Shown here piece by piece: positions 52,332 to 61,723 of a stretch of 64,000 nucleotides of DNA (position 1 is the stretch's first letter; the number at the start of each line of letters is the position of its first letter). Where the stretch lies: assembly GCF_000235605.1 (NCBI RefSeq), contig NC_016584.1, positions 4,508,001-4,572,000 on the forward strand. The letters are read 5' to 3'. The position numbers were made by a program, and so were the translations under genes. The notes under the pieces are model-generated. The model made no database searches and had not been told where the DNA came from. It saw only the letters and a program-made list of their open reading frames with translations. Source of the DNA: Desulfosporosinus orientis DSM 765 (GTDB lineage: Bacteria > Bacillota > Desulfitobacteriia > Desulfitobacteriales > Desulfitobacteriaceae).

Positions 52332-53253
52332 GGTCAGCTTTTTCTGCTGCCAGCAATTTCTCAGCCGCTTGGGGTTCAGTAATGCCGCCAGTTAGAATGA
52401 CAGGGATGGATACAACCTTTTTAATCGCTTCGGTCAGAGGGGAGAAATAGCCTTGCTCAGAACTCCCCGGAGATTTATAACCTAAGAAGCTGCCGGAAAT
52501 ATCGAGAATGGTGATGCCTGCTTTCTCGAATTCTTTAGCAGCTATCTGGCTATCTTCAATCGTGATGCCGCCTTCCTTAAAATCGCAAGACCCTAACCGT
52601 AAGAGTAGTGGGAAATCGTTGCCCACAACAGCTTTGACTGCAGCGATAATCTGCAGATGGAGGCGAAGGCGATTATGAATCGTTCCACCATACTCATCGG
52701 TTCGCTTGTTGCTCAAGGGAGAGAAAAATTGGTTAAGTAGGTAGCCGTGGGCAGAATGTATCTCCACTCCGTCAAAGCCTGCTTCCTTTACACGACGGGC
52801 AGCATCTTGAAAGGCTTGGACGATATCAGTAATTTCCTGTTTACTAAGCTCTTTAGGGGTATTTCCATTCCAAGGATGAGGAACCGGAGAGGGAGCGACC
52901 GGAATCTCTCCGATGACTTCCTGAGTGGTGGCGCTTCCAGCGTGATTAATTTGCATCACAGCTTTTGAACCATTGCTGTGAATAACCTGGGCTAAACTAC
53001 GTAATCCTTCCACCAGATGATCATTAGCGACACAGAGTTGATTCTTGCTAGCTTTACCTTCGGGACTTACGAAGCTATGTTCAACTATGATGAGCGAGAA
53101 ACAGCCGCCGTTCGATTTTTCTTGATAATAGTCGAGGACAGCCTTGCTTACACCACCGTCCGCTTCAGACTTGGCAGTGGCCATGGGAGGCATAATCAGA
53201 CGATTATGCAGGGTCAACGAGCCTGCTTGCAATGTATCTAGTAAATGAGCCAT
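52261..53253 (-). CDS. NADH:flavin oxidoreductase (Old Yellow Enzyme family)
   Basis: 330 residues, start preceded by AAGGAGG. TIM barrel with LTLHNRLIMPPMATAKSE at the N-terminus (FMN site), QINHAGS near 100, FDGVEIHSAHGYLLNQFFSP (catalytic HAHGY) and DLIGVGRAVL at the end. Lacks the 4Fe-4S and FAD domains of 2,4-dienoyl-CoA reductase, so is a single-domain OYE that reduces activated alkenes or nitro compounds. The amidohydrolase lies 55 bp upstream in the same direction, so the two may be one unit. Confidence 0.88.
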   Translation of the reverse strand: MAHLLDTLQAGSLTLHNRLIMPPMATAKSEADGGVSKAVLDYYQEKSNGGCFSLIIVEHSFVSPEGKASKNQLCVANDHLVEGLRSLAQVIHSNGSKAVMQINHAGSATTQEVIGEIPVAPSPVPHPWNGNTPKELSKQEITDIVQAFQDAARRVKEAGFDGVEIHSAHGYLLNQFFSPLSNKRTDEYGGTIHNRLRLHLQIIAAVKAVVGNDFPLLLRLGSCDFKEGGITIEDSQIAAKEFEKAGITILDISGSFLGYKSPGSSEQGYFSPLTEAIKKVVSIPVILTGGITEPQAAEKLLAAEKADLIGVGRAVLQDSQWAKQAIETLA

Positions 53254-53307
53254 AAAAGAAACCCTCCTTAAATTTCATCCACCGTAATAATTAAAAGTAG
53301 CATTCTC

Positions 53308-54156
53308 TTACAAAATTTCATTAAGTTTAGGATAAACCTTAAGCACATTTCGATAAAATACAGCTTCGTGATACTCTTCCGGTATAACATGCTTGATAAA
53401 TTCTACGTAAGGTTTAATAGGTACAAGTGGCCAATCTGATCCAAATAGAACTTTATTATAGCAATTGGAAATGACTAAGGCTTGTTGTATATACTCGACA
53501 TAAAGCCTTTTATCTTTGATTTTCATCACGTGCTCTTTATTCCCTGCGATGAGTCCGGATAAGTCTGCGTAAACATTATGATTCTTGGCGGTGACCTCTG
53601 CTGCATCAATCATCCACGGGATGCCCATATGACAGATCACAAACGTAACGTCCTCTTGTTTTACGGCTAACTCATCAATCGTTAACGGATGGGAATATTT
53701 TAAAAGCCCTTTTGGGGATTGTGTATCGCCACAATGAATCGCTACGGGAACTTCGTATTTGCGAGCAAGCTCATAGATAGGATCATAAATCGAATCATAC
53801 ACGTAATATGGAAAATAACCGGGATAGAGTTTAATCCCTGTCACTCCCCTTTTTTTAAGTTCTCCTTCAATATAATCAAGTTCTTTATGATCTTCCTTAA
53901 GCCTTTCAGGATTGACGCCTACACAAGAAAGTAAACCTTCTACAGTCCCATCTGCCAAAACAAATTCTTCCGGACTTCCCGAAGGTTGGTTGGGCTCCCG
54001 ACTGGGCGTTGACATGATGATTCCAGCTACAACACCGGCTTGTTCAAACTCTTGTCTTAGCCCTTGAGCACTAAATTCCACTTGTGATATATTTTTCGCC
54101 GTTTCATTAAATCCAGGGCGACATGAAAAATGCAAATGCGCATCAATGATTTTCAA
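53308..54156 (-). CDS. Amidohydrolase-family (TIM-barrel) metal-dependent hydrolase
   Basis: 282 residues from a TTG with GGGGGATGG upstream. MKIIDAHLHFS (HxH metal site), VAIHCGDTQSP near 140, VICHMGIPWM and LFGSDWPLV near 240 give the amidohydrolase_2 pattern (decarboxylases and hydrolases such as ACMSD). Substrate unknown. Upstream of the OYE gene by 55 bp. Confidence 0.85.
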   Translation of the reverse strand: MKIIDAHLHFSCRPGFNETAKNISQVEFSAQGLRQEFEQAGVVAGIIMSTPSREPNQPSGSPEEFVLADGTVEGLLSCVGVNPERLKEDHKELDYIEGELKKRGVTGIKLYPGYFPYYVYDSIYDPIYELARKYEVPVAIHCGDTQSPKGLLKYSHPLTIDELAVKQEDVTFVICHMGIPWMIDAAEVTAKNHNVYADLSGLIAGNKEHVMKIKDKRLYVEYIQQALVISNCYNKVLFGSDWPLVPIKPYVEFIKHVIPEEYHEAVFYRNVLKVYPKLNEIL

Positions 54157-54316
54157 AATACCATCCCCCGTATTTGGTTTCCTATTATAATTTCTTCATT
54201 ATATCATACCCTCATTTTGTTATTGTCCTTCACAATATCATAGGTATCAATAGGAACAACAGTAGCAGCCTTATACAGGAAAATGGCTGCTACTGACAAA
54301 ATAGTAATGTTTTGAA

Positions 54317-54341
54317 AACCCTCGCCTGAAAAGCGAGGGTT
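54317..54341 (-). terminator. Rho-independent terminator
   Basis: AACCCTCGC-7 bases-GCGAGGGTT followed on the minus strand by TTTTCAAAAC. It lies between the broken BCCT gene and the amidohydrolase. Confidence 0.6.
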
Positions 54342-54342
54342 G

Positions 54343-54456
54343 TTAGGATACTCCATACTTTTCGATTGTTGCTCCATAGTCCTTATCATTGGCTATGCAG
54401 TAGCTAACAACTTCAATTCTCTCTTCTAGTGTAGTTGAACGTCCTTTGGTGGAGGC
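54343..54456 (-). pseudogene. IS3-type transposase N-terminal fragment
   Basis: ASTKGRSTTLEERIEVVSYC then IANDKDYGATIEKYGVS and a stop: the helix-turn-helix that starts IS3-family OrfA proteins (TxEERIEIVxYCI...YGVS). Only ~38 codons remain; no inverted repeats or OrfB are present. Confidence 0.55.
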
Positions 54457-54501
54457 GTTGCTACTATAGTTCTATGAAATTGTATGGCCAGATTCTATTT
54501 G

Positions 54502-56069
54502 TTATTGAGATTTATTGGCAGTCTCATTAAGATCTTTTCTTATTCCATGAAAAAGTTTTACTTCCGGCCACCAAAGCACTTTTGTCAAAGATACTACCAT
54601 TATAAGTATTAAAAATGAAATGGGCATTCCAGCCAATGTGGCAATCATCTTGACTCCATCAATTCCTTTAAAACCTATCATGACCCATGCCACGGCACCC
54701 AAAAGGACACCCCATACTACTTTTATTAATAAAGGAGCTTCATTATCTGTCCTGGACAATCCCGAAATACACATACCTGAAATGCTTGTTGTCATTGAAT
54801 CAGCAAGAGTAACAAATGAAATGAAAATTATAAACAGAAATAATGGGACTAAAATACTTCCTAATGGTAAGGCTGAAAAGAATGCAAAAATTGCGTTTTC
54901 CATCCCATTGGTGGTTATACTTTTCCAGAGATCCATGGCACCACTTAACTGCATATGAATTGCTGTACCGCCAAAAACTGCAAACCACACCATACCAAAA
55001 ACAGCAGGCAACAACAAATTTACAGAAATGAATTGGCGGAGTGTTCTTCCGTACGAAATTCGAACTAAAAACAAACCAACAATCGGAGCAAAAGCGAACC
55101 AAATAGCCCAGTAAACCAGAGTCCATCAAATAGGCCATTGATCGCCAGTGACGCTACTTAAAAACATAGACTTTTCAAAAAATTGGCCAACATATTGGCC
55201 TAATCCTTCAACTCCTAAATTTAAAATAAATGAAGTGGGGCCTACGATTAGAATGAATAACAAAACTGCGAAAAATAGCTTTGTGTTAATGTCACTCAAC
55301 ATTCGGATCCCTTTTTGTAGTCCAGAATAGGAGGATAAGGTATAAGCTGTAACAATTACTGCTGTAATTACAGCCACACAAAAGGACTGGGTTGAATTCC
55401 AAAGATAAAATGCAAGCCGCTGCCAATTTGCAACAGTCCCGTCCCTAAGGAAGCCGCGACTCCGCCAGCAATAGCATAAAGACAAACTACGTCAACAATC
55501 TTTCGTACTGTACCCTGACACTTATCGCCCCTCAGGAAATACAAACTGGAATTAACCATTAGGGGTTGCTTGTAATTATAATAAGCCAAAGCAATTGGAA
55601 TGGCACTGATTACATACATGGCATGGGGAGTAATGGTCCAGTGCAGATAAGCAGTAGACATGGAAAACAATGCAGCCGCCTGACTGAAAGGCTCAAGACC
55701 TAAAGATGCAGGTGGAGAGGAAAAATGCATCATCGGTTCGGCAACTCCCCAGAAAACTATCCCGGTCCCAATCCCGGTACATAAGGCTATGGCGAACCAA
55801 TTCCACGTAGATAATTCCGGTTTAGCATCGTCTCCCCCAAATCGGATATTTCCCACTGACGAGAACAAAATTGCGACAGCCACAAACACAAGAACCAGGG
55901 CTGTTATTTCAAAAAACCAACCGAAATTCTGCATAACCCAGGTGAACGCAGTATTCATAACTTTAGTAAATAGATCATAATTAGCAAAATTCAAAACAAC
56001 AGTTGCAAGCAATAAAATAAACGGTGGCCAAAATACCTTATGAATTATTTTTTTTTGATTGCTCTCCAT
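54502..56069 (-). pseudogene. BCCT-family (betaine/carnitine/choline) transporter with frameshift and stop
   Basis: ATG 56069 (AGGAGG upstream) reads MESNQKKIIHKVFWPPFILL with GIGTGIVFWGVAEPMMHF (the BCCT signature) to PSPFVWL, then a stop near 55368. TGGCTG followed by TAATT where TGGCTGGCTG is expected shows a 4-bp loss in a GGCT repeat. The frame then continues AVITAVIVTAYTLSSYSGLQ to GDQWPI, TGA at 55126-55128, then WTLVYWAIWFAFAPIVGLFL in the same frame to the end at 54502. Length would be ~520 residues, normal. At least two independent lesions, so it is dead. It probably once imported a quaternary amine for the adjacent methyltransferase operon. Confidence 0.85.
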
Positions 56070-56701
56070 TTTGTGCCTCCTTTTGTTAAAATGTTGAAAT
56101 ACTCCCTAAGATAGCCTTGTTAGCTTGTTCTTTATTGAATCCTAAGTCTCAATATGTCTTATACAGTGCTAAGCTTATATAACATCACCTCCTATTATTT
56201 AGTAAGTAAATTTATCTTAAGGAACTTAAGGTGTTCTTAATTTTTTACCCAAAATTCCGACCTTTTTAATATTTCATCAAGCCTTTTTACGATCAGACAT
56301 TGGCCTTCCGATGGGACTTTGATTTGAAGGGTTCGGTTCCCATCGAAATGCATTTAATGCTGCGAATACTCAAAAAAATTATCCTTTCTGAGAATTTTCT
56401 GAATACAAATATATTACGCAATATTTATACCAATACCAGAGGACCGTATTATTAAGGTTTGCTAATTTGCATACTGAACAAACCGCACAAAAATTGTGCT
56501 ACTCCATTTTTCCTCAATATTTAAGGGTTAATCTTTATTAAAAAAATTGTGCGACGCATAATATTTTTGACACCTTAAACTTTAGAATTTTTCTCACAAA
56601 CTAAAATTTTCTTATGTTAATTTTTTCAAAATTAGAAAGAAATATTATATAAAGATATACTTAAGTCTTTGTACGTAAGGTGTTCGGGCACACAATAAGC
56701 A
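56070..56701. other. Long AT-rich intergenic region
   Basis: About 630 bp without an open frame. It presumably holds the promoter of the broken BCCT gene. No sigma-54 or palindromic site like that at 61480-61617 is seen. Confidence 0.35.
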
Positions 56702-56735
56702 AAAGGTGCCTTCTGGTTTTTCAGAAGGCACCTTT
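56702..56735 (-). terminator. Terminator of the methyltransferase operon
   Basis: AAAGGTGCCTTCTG-6 bases-CAGAAGGCACCTTT, perfect 14-bp stem; on the minus strand TTTTGCTTATT follows. Confidence 0.75.
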
Positions 56736-56759
56736 GGGAGCCACAATATTACCTATCCT

Positions 56760-56850
56760 CTATTGAAGGGTGTTTAAATCATCAGCGGTAACAGGTTTCC
56801 CTTCCTAGGTATAGACCACGATAATCTTACCAAAACGTTCTTTGAGATTA
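56760..56850 (-). pseudogene. Formate-tetrahydrofolate ligase fragment (tentative)
   Basis: LKERFGKIIVVYT, TAG (56805-56807), EGKPVTADDLNTLQ, stop. The motif (GRIVVxY..DGxPVTAxDL) is that of a segment near the middle of formate-tetrahydrofolate ligase. It is only about 30 codons and the gene on both sides is absent. It sits just downstream of a folate-dependent methyltransferase, which makes the pathway link sensible. Confidence 0.4.
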
Positions 56851-57648
56851 GGCCTTTATTCTGCCAGCACGAACCCCAGTAATATATTCCATGCAATACT
56901 CATCCTGACCGGCCAAGGCTCGAGCAGCACCAAACATAGACATGATAGTTTGATCTAACGGATCAAGAATAAAGGCATCCATTCCCACTGCAATGTTCAT
57001 CACCATAAAGGTCCTGTTTAACAATTTTCTCTCTGGAAGCCCGAATGATATGTTAGATAACCCGCAAACGAAGTGAATCTTGGGGTATTTTAAATGGATA
57101 GATCTAACGCTATCGAGAACTTCCACTCCGTATTGATTGTTAACTCCTAAGGGTTTAATCAAAGGATCAAGGTAAATGTCATCTTGAAGGATTCCCGCTG
57201 CTAATAGATCACTTACTAGTGTGTCCGCTACCCGCAACCGGTCTTCCGCAGTTTCTGGGATCCCTTTATCGTCCATACAAAGCGCAACTACTTTAGTCTT
57301 GTATTTCTGTACCAAAGGCAATACACTTTCAAATCGTTCCTTTTCGGCCGAAATGGAGTTAACCATCGACTGTCCGTTGCTGGCTAATCCCAGACCTACT
57401 GCCAAAGCTTTGGGATTCGGGCTGTCGATACACAAAGGCAATTGAACAACCTCTCTCACCGTATTCACCAGCCATGCCATGGTTTCTTCTTCGTCGAAAA
57501 CCCTAGTACCACAGTTTATATCCAAATAATCCGCTCCTGCTTCAACCTGTTCCTTGGCAATCCTTTGAATGTATGCCGCGTCTTTAGCTTCAACGGCTTC
57601 TCTAATATGTTTCCTGCTCGTATTGATAAGTTCCCCTACTACTAACAT
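56848..57648 (-). CDS. Methyltetrahydrofolate:corrinoid methyltransferase (MtgA/AcsE-like)
   Basis: 266 residues, AAGGAGG before the ATG. Pterin-binding TIM barrel: MLVVGELINTSRKHI, ADYLDINCGTR (pterin-binding Asp/Asn), PLCIDSPN, DDIYLDPLI, IHFVCGLSNISFGLP. It is the size of MtgA and the AcsE family, which move a methyl group between a corrinoid protein and tetrahydrofolate. Last gene of the operon; separated from the corrinoid protein by a repeat insertion (57681-57840). Terminator at 56702. Confidence 0.88.
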   Translation of the reverse strand: MLVVGELINTSRKHIREAVEAKDAAYIQRIAKEQVEAGADYLDINCGTRVFDEEETMAWLVNTVREVVQLPLCIDSPNPKALAVGLGLASNGQSMVNSISAEKERFESVLPLVQKYKTKVVALCMDDKGIPETAEDRLRVADTLVSDLLAAGILQDDIYLDPLIKPLGVNNQYGVEVLDSVRSIHLKYPKIHFVCGLSNISFGLPERKLLNRTFMVMNIAVGMDAFILDPLDQTIMSMFGAARALAGQDEYCMEYITGVRAGRIKA

Positions 57649-57680
57649 CCTAGCGCCTCCTTAATTATTTTTTAAGAAAA

Positions 57681-57840
57681 CTTGGCTGACGCCCGCGCGA
57701 AGACACTGTCTTCGCACGTATTAACCATTCTTGCAGACACTGTCTTCGCACGTATTAGCCTTCTGCAGAAACTGTCTTCACTCAAATTAGCATTCTAGTT
57801 AGCATGTGGCGAGGCGACAGCCTTAGTTACCCTTATGATT
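57681..57840. repeat. Dispersed palindromic repeat, expanded copy
   Basis: Near copy of the element at 34823-34958: CTTGGCTGACGCCCG, then CGAAGACACTGTCTTCGCACG, then two further partial copies (GACACTGTCTTCGCACGTAT; AACTGTCTTCA), ending in GCCTTAGTTACCCTTATG. It sits between two genes of the methyltransferase operon. CGAAGAC-ACT-GTCTTCG is itself a hairpin. Confidence 0.65.
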
Positions 57841-57845
57841 CAGAT

Positions 57846-58478
57846 TTAGCTGACAAGTTTCTTGCATAAGTCTGACGCTACGGCGGCGTCCTCTGCATAA
57901 CCGTCAGCCCCAATCTGATCGCAAAACGCCTGGGTCACCGGTGCACCGCCAACAATTACCTTAACTTTCTCCCTCACTCCTGCAGCTTCTAAAGCAACCA
58001 AAGTCTCTTTCATATTCAACATCGTTGTGGTGAGTAAAGCAGATAAGCCGATTATCTGAGGCTGGTGTTCTTTTACCGCTTCGACAAAGGCCTCGGGTTT
58101 TACGTCCACACCCAAGTCGACAACATTGAATCCAACGCTTTCTAACATCATAATTACAAGGTTTTTGCCTATATCATGCATGTCACCGCTTACTGTGCCG
58201 ATCACGATTTTTCCCGTCGTTGGAATATCAGCGGATGCAATGAGAGGTTTTACGAGTTCAATACCAACACTCATTGCTTTGGCTGACATCATTACCTCTG
58301 GAACGTACATATCCCCAGCTTTAAACCGTACCGCCACAACATTCATGCCAGCAATTAATCCCTCGTTGATGATCTGGATTGGATTGGTACCACCGTCGAT
58401 CATTTTCTGAGTAAGATCCTTTGCAAGCCTAAAATTTCCACTAATTACTGATTCAGACAATGTGTTAAAGTCACTCAT
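57846..58478 (-). CDS. Corrinoid protein (B12-binding, MtbC/MtgC-like)
   Basis: 210 residues from ATG 58478 (GAGGAGG upstream); the frame to 58532 lacks a site. Helical N-terminal cap (residues 1-90), then the cobalamin motif D99-M-H101-D-I-G104 with GTVSGDMHDIGKNLV, followed by GLSALLTTTM and VIVGGAPVT (SxL...GG). H101 is the lower axial ligand. Carries the methyl group from the MttB-type enzyme to the folate methyltransferase. Fits in one operon with both. Confidence 0.92.
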   Translation of the reverse strand: MSDFNTLSESVISGNFRLAKDLTQKMIDGGTNPIQIINEGLIAGMNVVAVRFKAGDMYVPEVMMSAKAMSVGIELVKPLIASADIPTTGKIVIGTVSGDMHDIGKNLVIMMLESVGFNVVDLGVDVKPEAFVEAVKEHQPQIIGLSALLTTTMLNMKETLVALEAAGVREKVKVIVGGAPVTQAFCDQIGADGYAEDAAVASDLCKKLVS

Positions 58479-58575
58479 ATTGATTAATGCCTCCTCAAAT
58501 AAATAATATTTATATATGATAAGAAAAACCAACTCATAGAAGTAAACAAATAATGGAGTTAACTAAAATCCTAAG

Positions 58576-60051
58576 TTAAGCATTTTTTACCCGAACCCTT
58601 TGCTCCGCTGCTGCGATAATTTCATCGAGTTCCTTTGAGACCTTTTCTGAAAGCGGCTCCGGCTTGTGTTCGCGCAGAATTCGTTTCACTTTTTCCGAAA
58701 TTCTATCATACATGGATTTTTTACCCTCGGCTTCCCAGCCTGAATAGCCTTGTCTATCCAGCAAAGTCGGTGACCACATTTCTTTCCTAAAATGCAAAAA
58801 TGTGTGCTCATTCCCCAAGAATGACCCTCCGGGGCCTATCTCATTTATTGTGTCAAAAGCCAAATGCTCTTCATCGACTTCAACACCTTTAATCAGTCTT
58901 CTAACCATCCCTATAATTTCGTCACCCATCACTAGCTGTTCCAGTGATCCTGTTAAGCCTAAATCTGTAAAGCCTACATCATGGATTAGATGGGCACCGC
59001 TGGCCGCAGCTGTAAAAATTTGAAGCGTGGCTTCAATAGCAGCTTGCCCATCGACAATCTTAGAATCACTTGCGCCGGCAGCACTCCATATAGGAACATT
59101 TAAATAATGGAAGATATCGGTAGAAGCCGCATGCACTAGGGTCCACTCTGGTGCTCCGTAACTATGTTGCATCGTCTTCATATCCAACGGCCCACCTGGA
59201 GCCGCAGCAATATAGGGTGCCCCTTCTCGTTTCAGCTGACTCAATAACAGTCCCACTAAGGTGTCCGCAACCCCTTCTGAAAGCGCGCCAGCAATGGTAA
59301 TTGGAGCAGTTCCACCTAACACCATTCCCGGAGTATATATAGCTGGTAAGTTTTTCTCAGCTAAAAACAGCAGTTTTTCCAGGGCTTCCTTAGAATGGGT
59401 TAATGGGGAGGTTGGTTCACAATAGATCGCTAAAAATGGATTCTTCTGTAACTCTTCCAAGCTCCCAGCAACAGCACAGCACATGTCAACAATTTCTTTC
59501 AAACCCTCAACGTCAAATGTCCAGCCAACGATTGGCTTGATCGTATTTTGCAGCATTGCTCGAACTTCATATACATCGGCCAGGGTCGATGTACAGTCAG
59601 AGATCATGGATAGTGACATGACAAAATCAATATTTGGCAGTGCGTCGGCTACTAGGGCTGTATTCACGACATCTTGTGTAATCGTATTTCTTCTCTCACC
59701 CGTTTCAGGATCATTAAAATAGGGACAAGTTGGCCCAGGTCCAAAATAACTGTTATTCCCCTCTAAAAATAGTTTGTTAGTTCCAGTTCGATCCGATAAC
59801 ACGATTTTTGAAGGAACCGTCTGCAGAGCTTTCTCAATTAATCTCGCAGGGATCCTCACCCTAGTACCATCCACCGAACAACCAGCATGACTCAACAAGG
59901 AACGTGCTTCATCCGCGTAAATAGTTACGCCCGTCAATTCTAATATTTTTATAGAGTTCTTAAGGATTTTTTCGATTTCTTCCACTTCCAAGACTTTAAA
60001 CTGCAGCGTTTTGTTAGCTGTGAACTTGGATTCTTTGATTTGTAAGCTCAT
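58576..60051 (-). CDS. MttB superfamily (trimethylamine/glycine betaine-type) corrinoid methyltransferase
   Basis: 491 residues, GGGATGAT before the ATG. TIM-barrel methyltransferase of the MttB group: TGVTIYADEARSLLSHAGC, RIPARLIEKAL, GPGPTCPYFNDPETGE, CEPTSPLTHSKEALEKL, PGMVLGGTAPITIAGALSEG, GPGGSFLGNEHTFLHFRKEM. The frame has no internal TAG, so it belongs to the non-pyrrolysine branch, whose best known member is the glycine betaine methyltransferase MtgB of Desulfitobacterium. The substrate here is inferred as a quaternary amine. Followed 43 bp later by the corrinoid gene frame. Confidence 0.92.
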   Translation of the reverse strand: MSLQIKESKFTANKTLQFKVLEVEEIEKILKNSIKILELTGVTIYADEARSLLSHAGCSVDGTRVRIPARLIEKALQTVPSKIVLSDRTGTNKLFLEGNNSYFGPGPTCPYFNDPETGERRNTITQDVVNTALVADALPNIDFVMSLSMISDCTSTLADVYEVRAMLQNTIKPIVGWTFDVEGLKEIVDMCCAVAGSLEELQKNPFLAIYCEPTSPLTHSKEALEKLLFLAEKNLPAIYTPGMVLGGTAPITIAGALSEGVADTLVGLLLSQLKREGAPYIAAAPGGPLDMKTMQHSYGAPEWTLVHAASTDIFHYLNVPIWSAAGASDSKIVDGQAAIEATLQIFTAAASGAHLIHDVGFTDLGLTGSLEQLVMGDEIIGMVRRLIKGVEVDEEHLAFDTINEIGPGGSFLGNEHTFLHFRKEMWSPTLLDRQGYSGWEAEGKKSMYDRISEKVKRILREHKPEPLSEKVSKELDEIIAAAEQRVRVKNA

Positions 60052-60086
60052 ATATTAATCATCCCTTCCCGTAAAATCTGCCTAAT

Positions 60087-61352
60087 TTATCCTCTTGCTT
60101 CTACTTGATTATGACCTTTAACACTCTTACTTTTATTAATCAGGTTCAGTAAAACAATCGAGGCCACGAGACCGACAGTAACAAATCCAGTCATTAGGAT
60201 AAAGATATATTTATAGCCTGCTACCCCAGGATAAACATCCAGAAAATGACCAGCAACCGGGTTAAAGAATACATCAGGTGTAAACCCTATTAAGGACACA
60301 ATACCGACAACCGAGCCCGTGAGGTTCGAAGGAATGCCCACTTCATCCAGCGTCGCAAAATAGATACCACGCATCATAAAGATGGCTAATCCCATCACGA
60401 GCATATTGAGAAGCAGAACGATGATTAGAGAATTACTAGCGGGCAGCATTAGAAAAAACACCATACATATCAGCATTATTGCAAAACAATACATGACGAT
60501 TTGGGCGCTAGATCCCTTTTTGTCAGCAACCAATCCACCAAATGGACCGCCAAAAAATTGCAAACCATAGTTTCGAATAATTGCAATTAGAGCACTCATC
60601 GCTGCAGTGGCCCCCAGAACTTGAGTGACATAGGGTGTCAGATACGTTGTACCTAGATAGGTACTGTAGCAAGTTATGACAATCACAGCGATTAACCAGA
60701 CTACCGGCATCTTAAGAACACTTAGAGCATCCAGCAAAACTGGCTTTTGTTCTTGTGAAAATTTTGTATCTTCTAGAACAAACCAGGTTAATATTGCAGC
60801 GAATACGTTGACGAAGGAAAAAATAATAATAACCCTAGTTAATCCTATTACCCCTGCTCCTAAACTTGTAAATACAGCAAGAGCACTCATGGTAATGACA
60901 GTTTGCAGCAATCCCCTGCCGCCTTCTAGAAGTCCAAAAAATCTCCCTTGCTCATCACTATTGGCTAAATCCCTTGTTGCTTTAATCATTGCTGACCAAA
61001 AGGTGAGGGTTGATATGATACCCCAGATAAAGTGAACAATTAATAACATGTTAAATGAAGGATAAGTAGAGAAATAGAATCCTAAAATTCCGGTAGACGC
61101 AAAAGCAAACGTGAGTAATCTTCTTGCAGAAACCCGATCAGCTAGCCAACCACCGGGGAAATAGAAGATCATTGCAGCTATCCCATAAGCGCTTAATAGC
61201 GTGCCAAACTGCGTATTATTTAACTCAAGGGCTTGTTTTAGGGAATCATAGTATGTCCACCTAATAAACGGTAAGAAATAGATGGCTGAAGCACCTAATG
61301 CCATAATAAATAACGTCAAATAGCGTTTCTTTGACTTTGCTTTATGCTCCAA
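60087..61352 (-). CDS. MFS transporter, first gene of methyltransferase operon
   Basis: 421 residues from a TTG with GAAGGAGG upstream. Twelve hydrophobic segments and the MFS loop GGWLADRVSARRLL after TM2. Located directly before the MttB gene, so it probably imports its substrate or exports the demethylated product. Transcription should start at the sigma-54 promoter at 61480-61496. Confidence 0.85.
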   Translation of the reverse strand: MEHKAKSKKRYLTLFIMALGASAIYFLPFIRWTYYDSLKQALELNNTQFGTLLSAYGIAAMIFYFPGGWLADRVSARRLLTFAFASTGILGFYFSTYPSFNMLLIVHFIWGIISTLTFWSAMIKATRDLANSDEQGRFFGLLEGGRGLLQTVITMSALAVFTSLGAGVIGLTRVIIIFSFVNVFAAILTWFVLEDTKFSQEQKPVLLDALSVLKMPVVWLIAVIVITCYSTYLGTTYLTPYVTQVLGATAAMSALIAIIRNYGLQFFGGPFGGLVADKKGSSAQIVMYCFAIMLICMVFFLMLPASNSLIIVLLLNMLVMGLAIFMMRGIYFATLDEVGIPSNLTGSVVGIVSLIGFTPDVFFNPVAGHFLDVYPGVAGYKYIFILMTGFVTVGLVASIVLLNLINKSKSVKGHNQVEARG

Positions 61353-61479
61353 GTTTTATTCCTCCTTCGACTTAACAAAATTTACGCATCATTAGTTAGG
61401 CTACCTTAGACGTATGTTTTCACCTCTTTCCCTCTATATAGTAGGCAGTTTCCATATGGCATTATTATATTTGAATATT

Positions 61480-61496
61480 TGCAAAATACGTGCCAA
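61480..61496 (-). promoter_or_regulatory. Sigma-54 (-24/-12) promoter of the methyltransferase operon
   Basis: Minus strand TTGGCACG-TATT-TTGCA: a perfect match to the TGGCACG-N4-TTGC consensus, 128 bp before the MFS start codon. Confidence 0.85.
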
Positions 61497-61566
61497 CCTA
61501 AAAAATACAATTTATAGCCCGTACAACCCCAATTTTATTGGTCAAACGAACTCCAGTGCACCTAAA

Positions 61567-61608
61567 TTGTGCACATAAATTGATAGACCACCCAAATATG
61601 TGCACAAA
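61567..61608. promoter_or_regulatory. Paired GTGCAC palindromes, probable activator sites
   Basis: TTGTGCACATAA (61567-61578) and TATGTGCACAAA (61597-61608); centres 31 bp apart, about three helical turns, about 75-125 bp upstream of the sigma-54 promoter. Fits enhancer binding sites of the adjacent sigma-54 activator. Confidence 0.6.
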
Positions 61609-61723
61609 TAATATCCAACAAGCACATTATTTATGCACTTGAAAAGGAATTCTCTGATAATTGTCGAAAGTAATATGGATAATAAGCAATTTCTTTAAGG
61701 AAATTTAAGGGGAAGTTAAATTT

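Noticed and set aside
55126-55128. TGA in the BCCT gene as selenocysteine
   Set aside because: A frameshift further upstream already kills the gene, and no transporter of this family uses selenocysteine.
58576-60051. Pyrrolysine-containing MttB
   Set aside because: The full-length frame has no in-frame TAG, so it belongs to the non-pyrrolysine branch.
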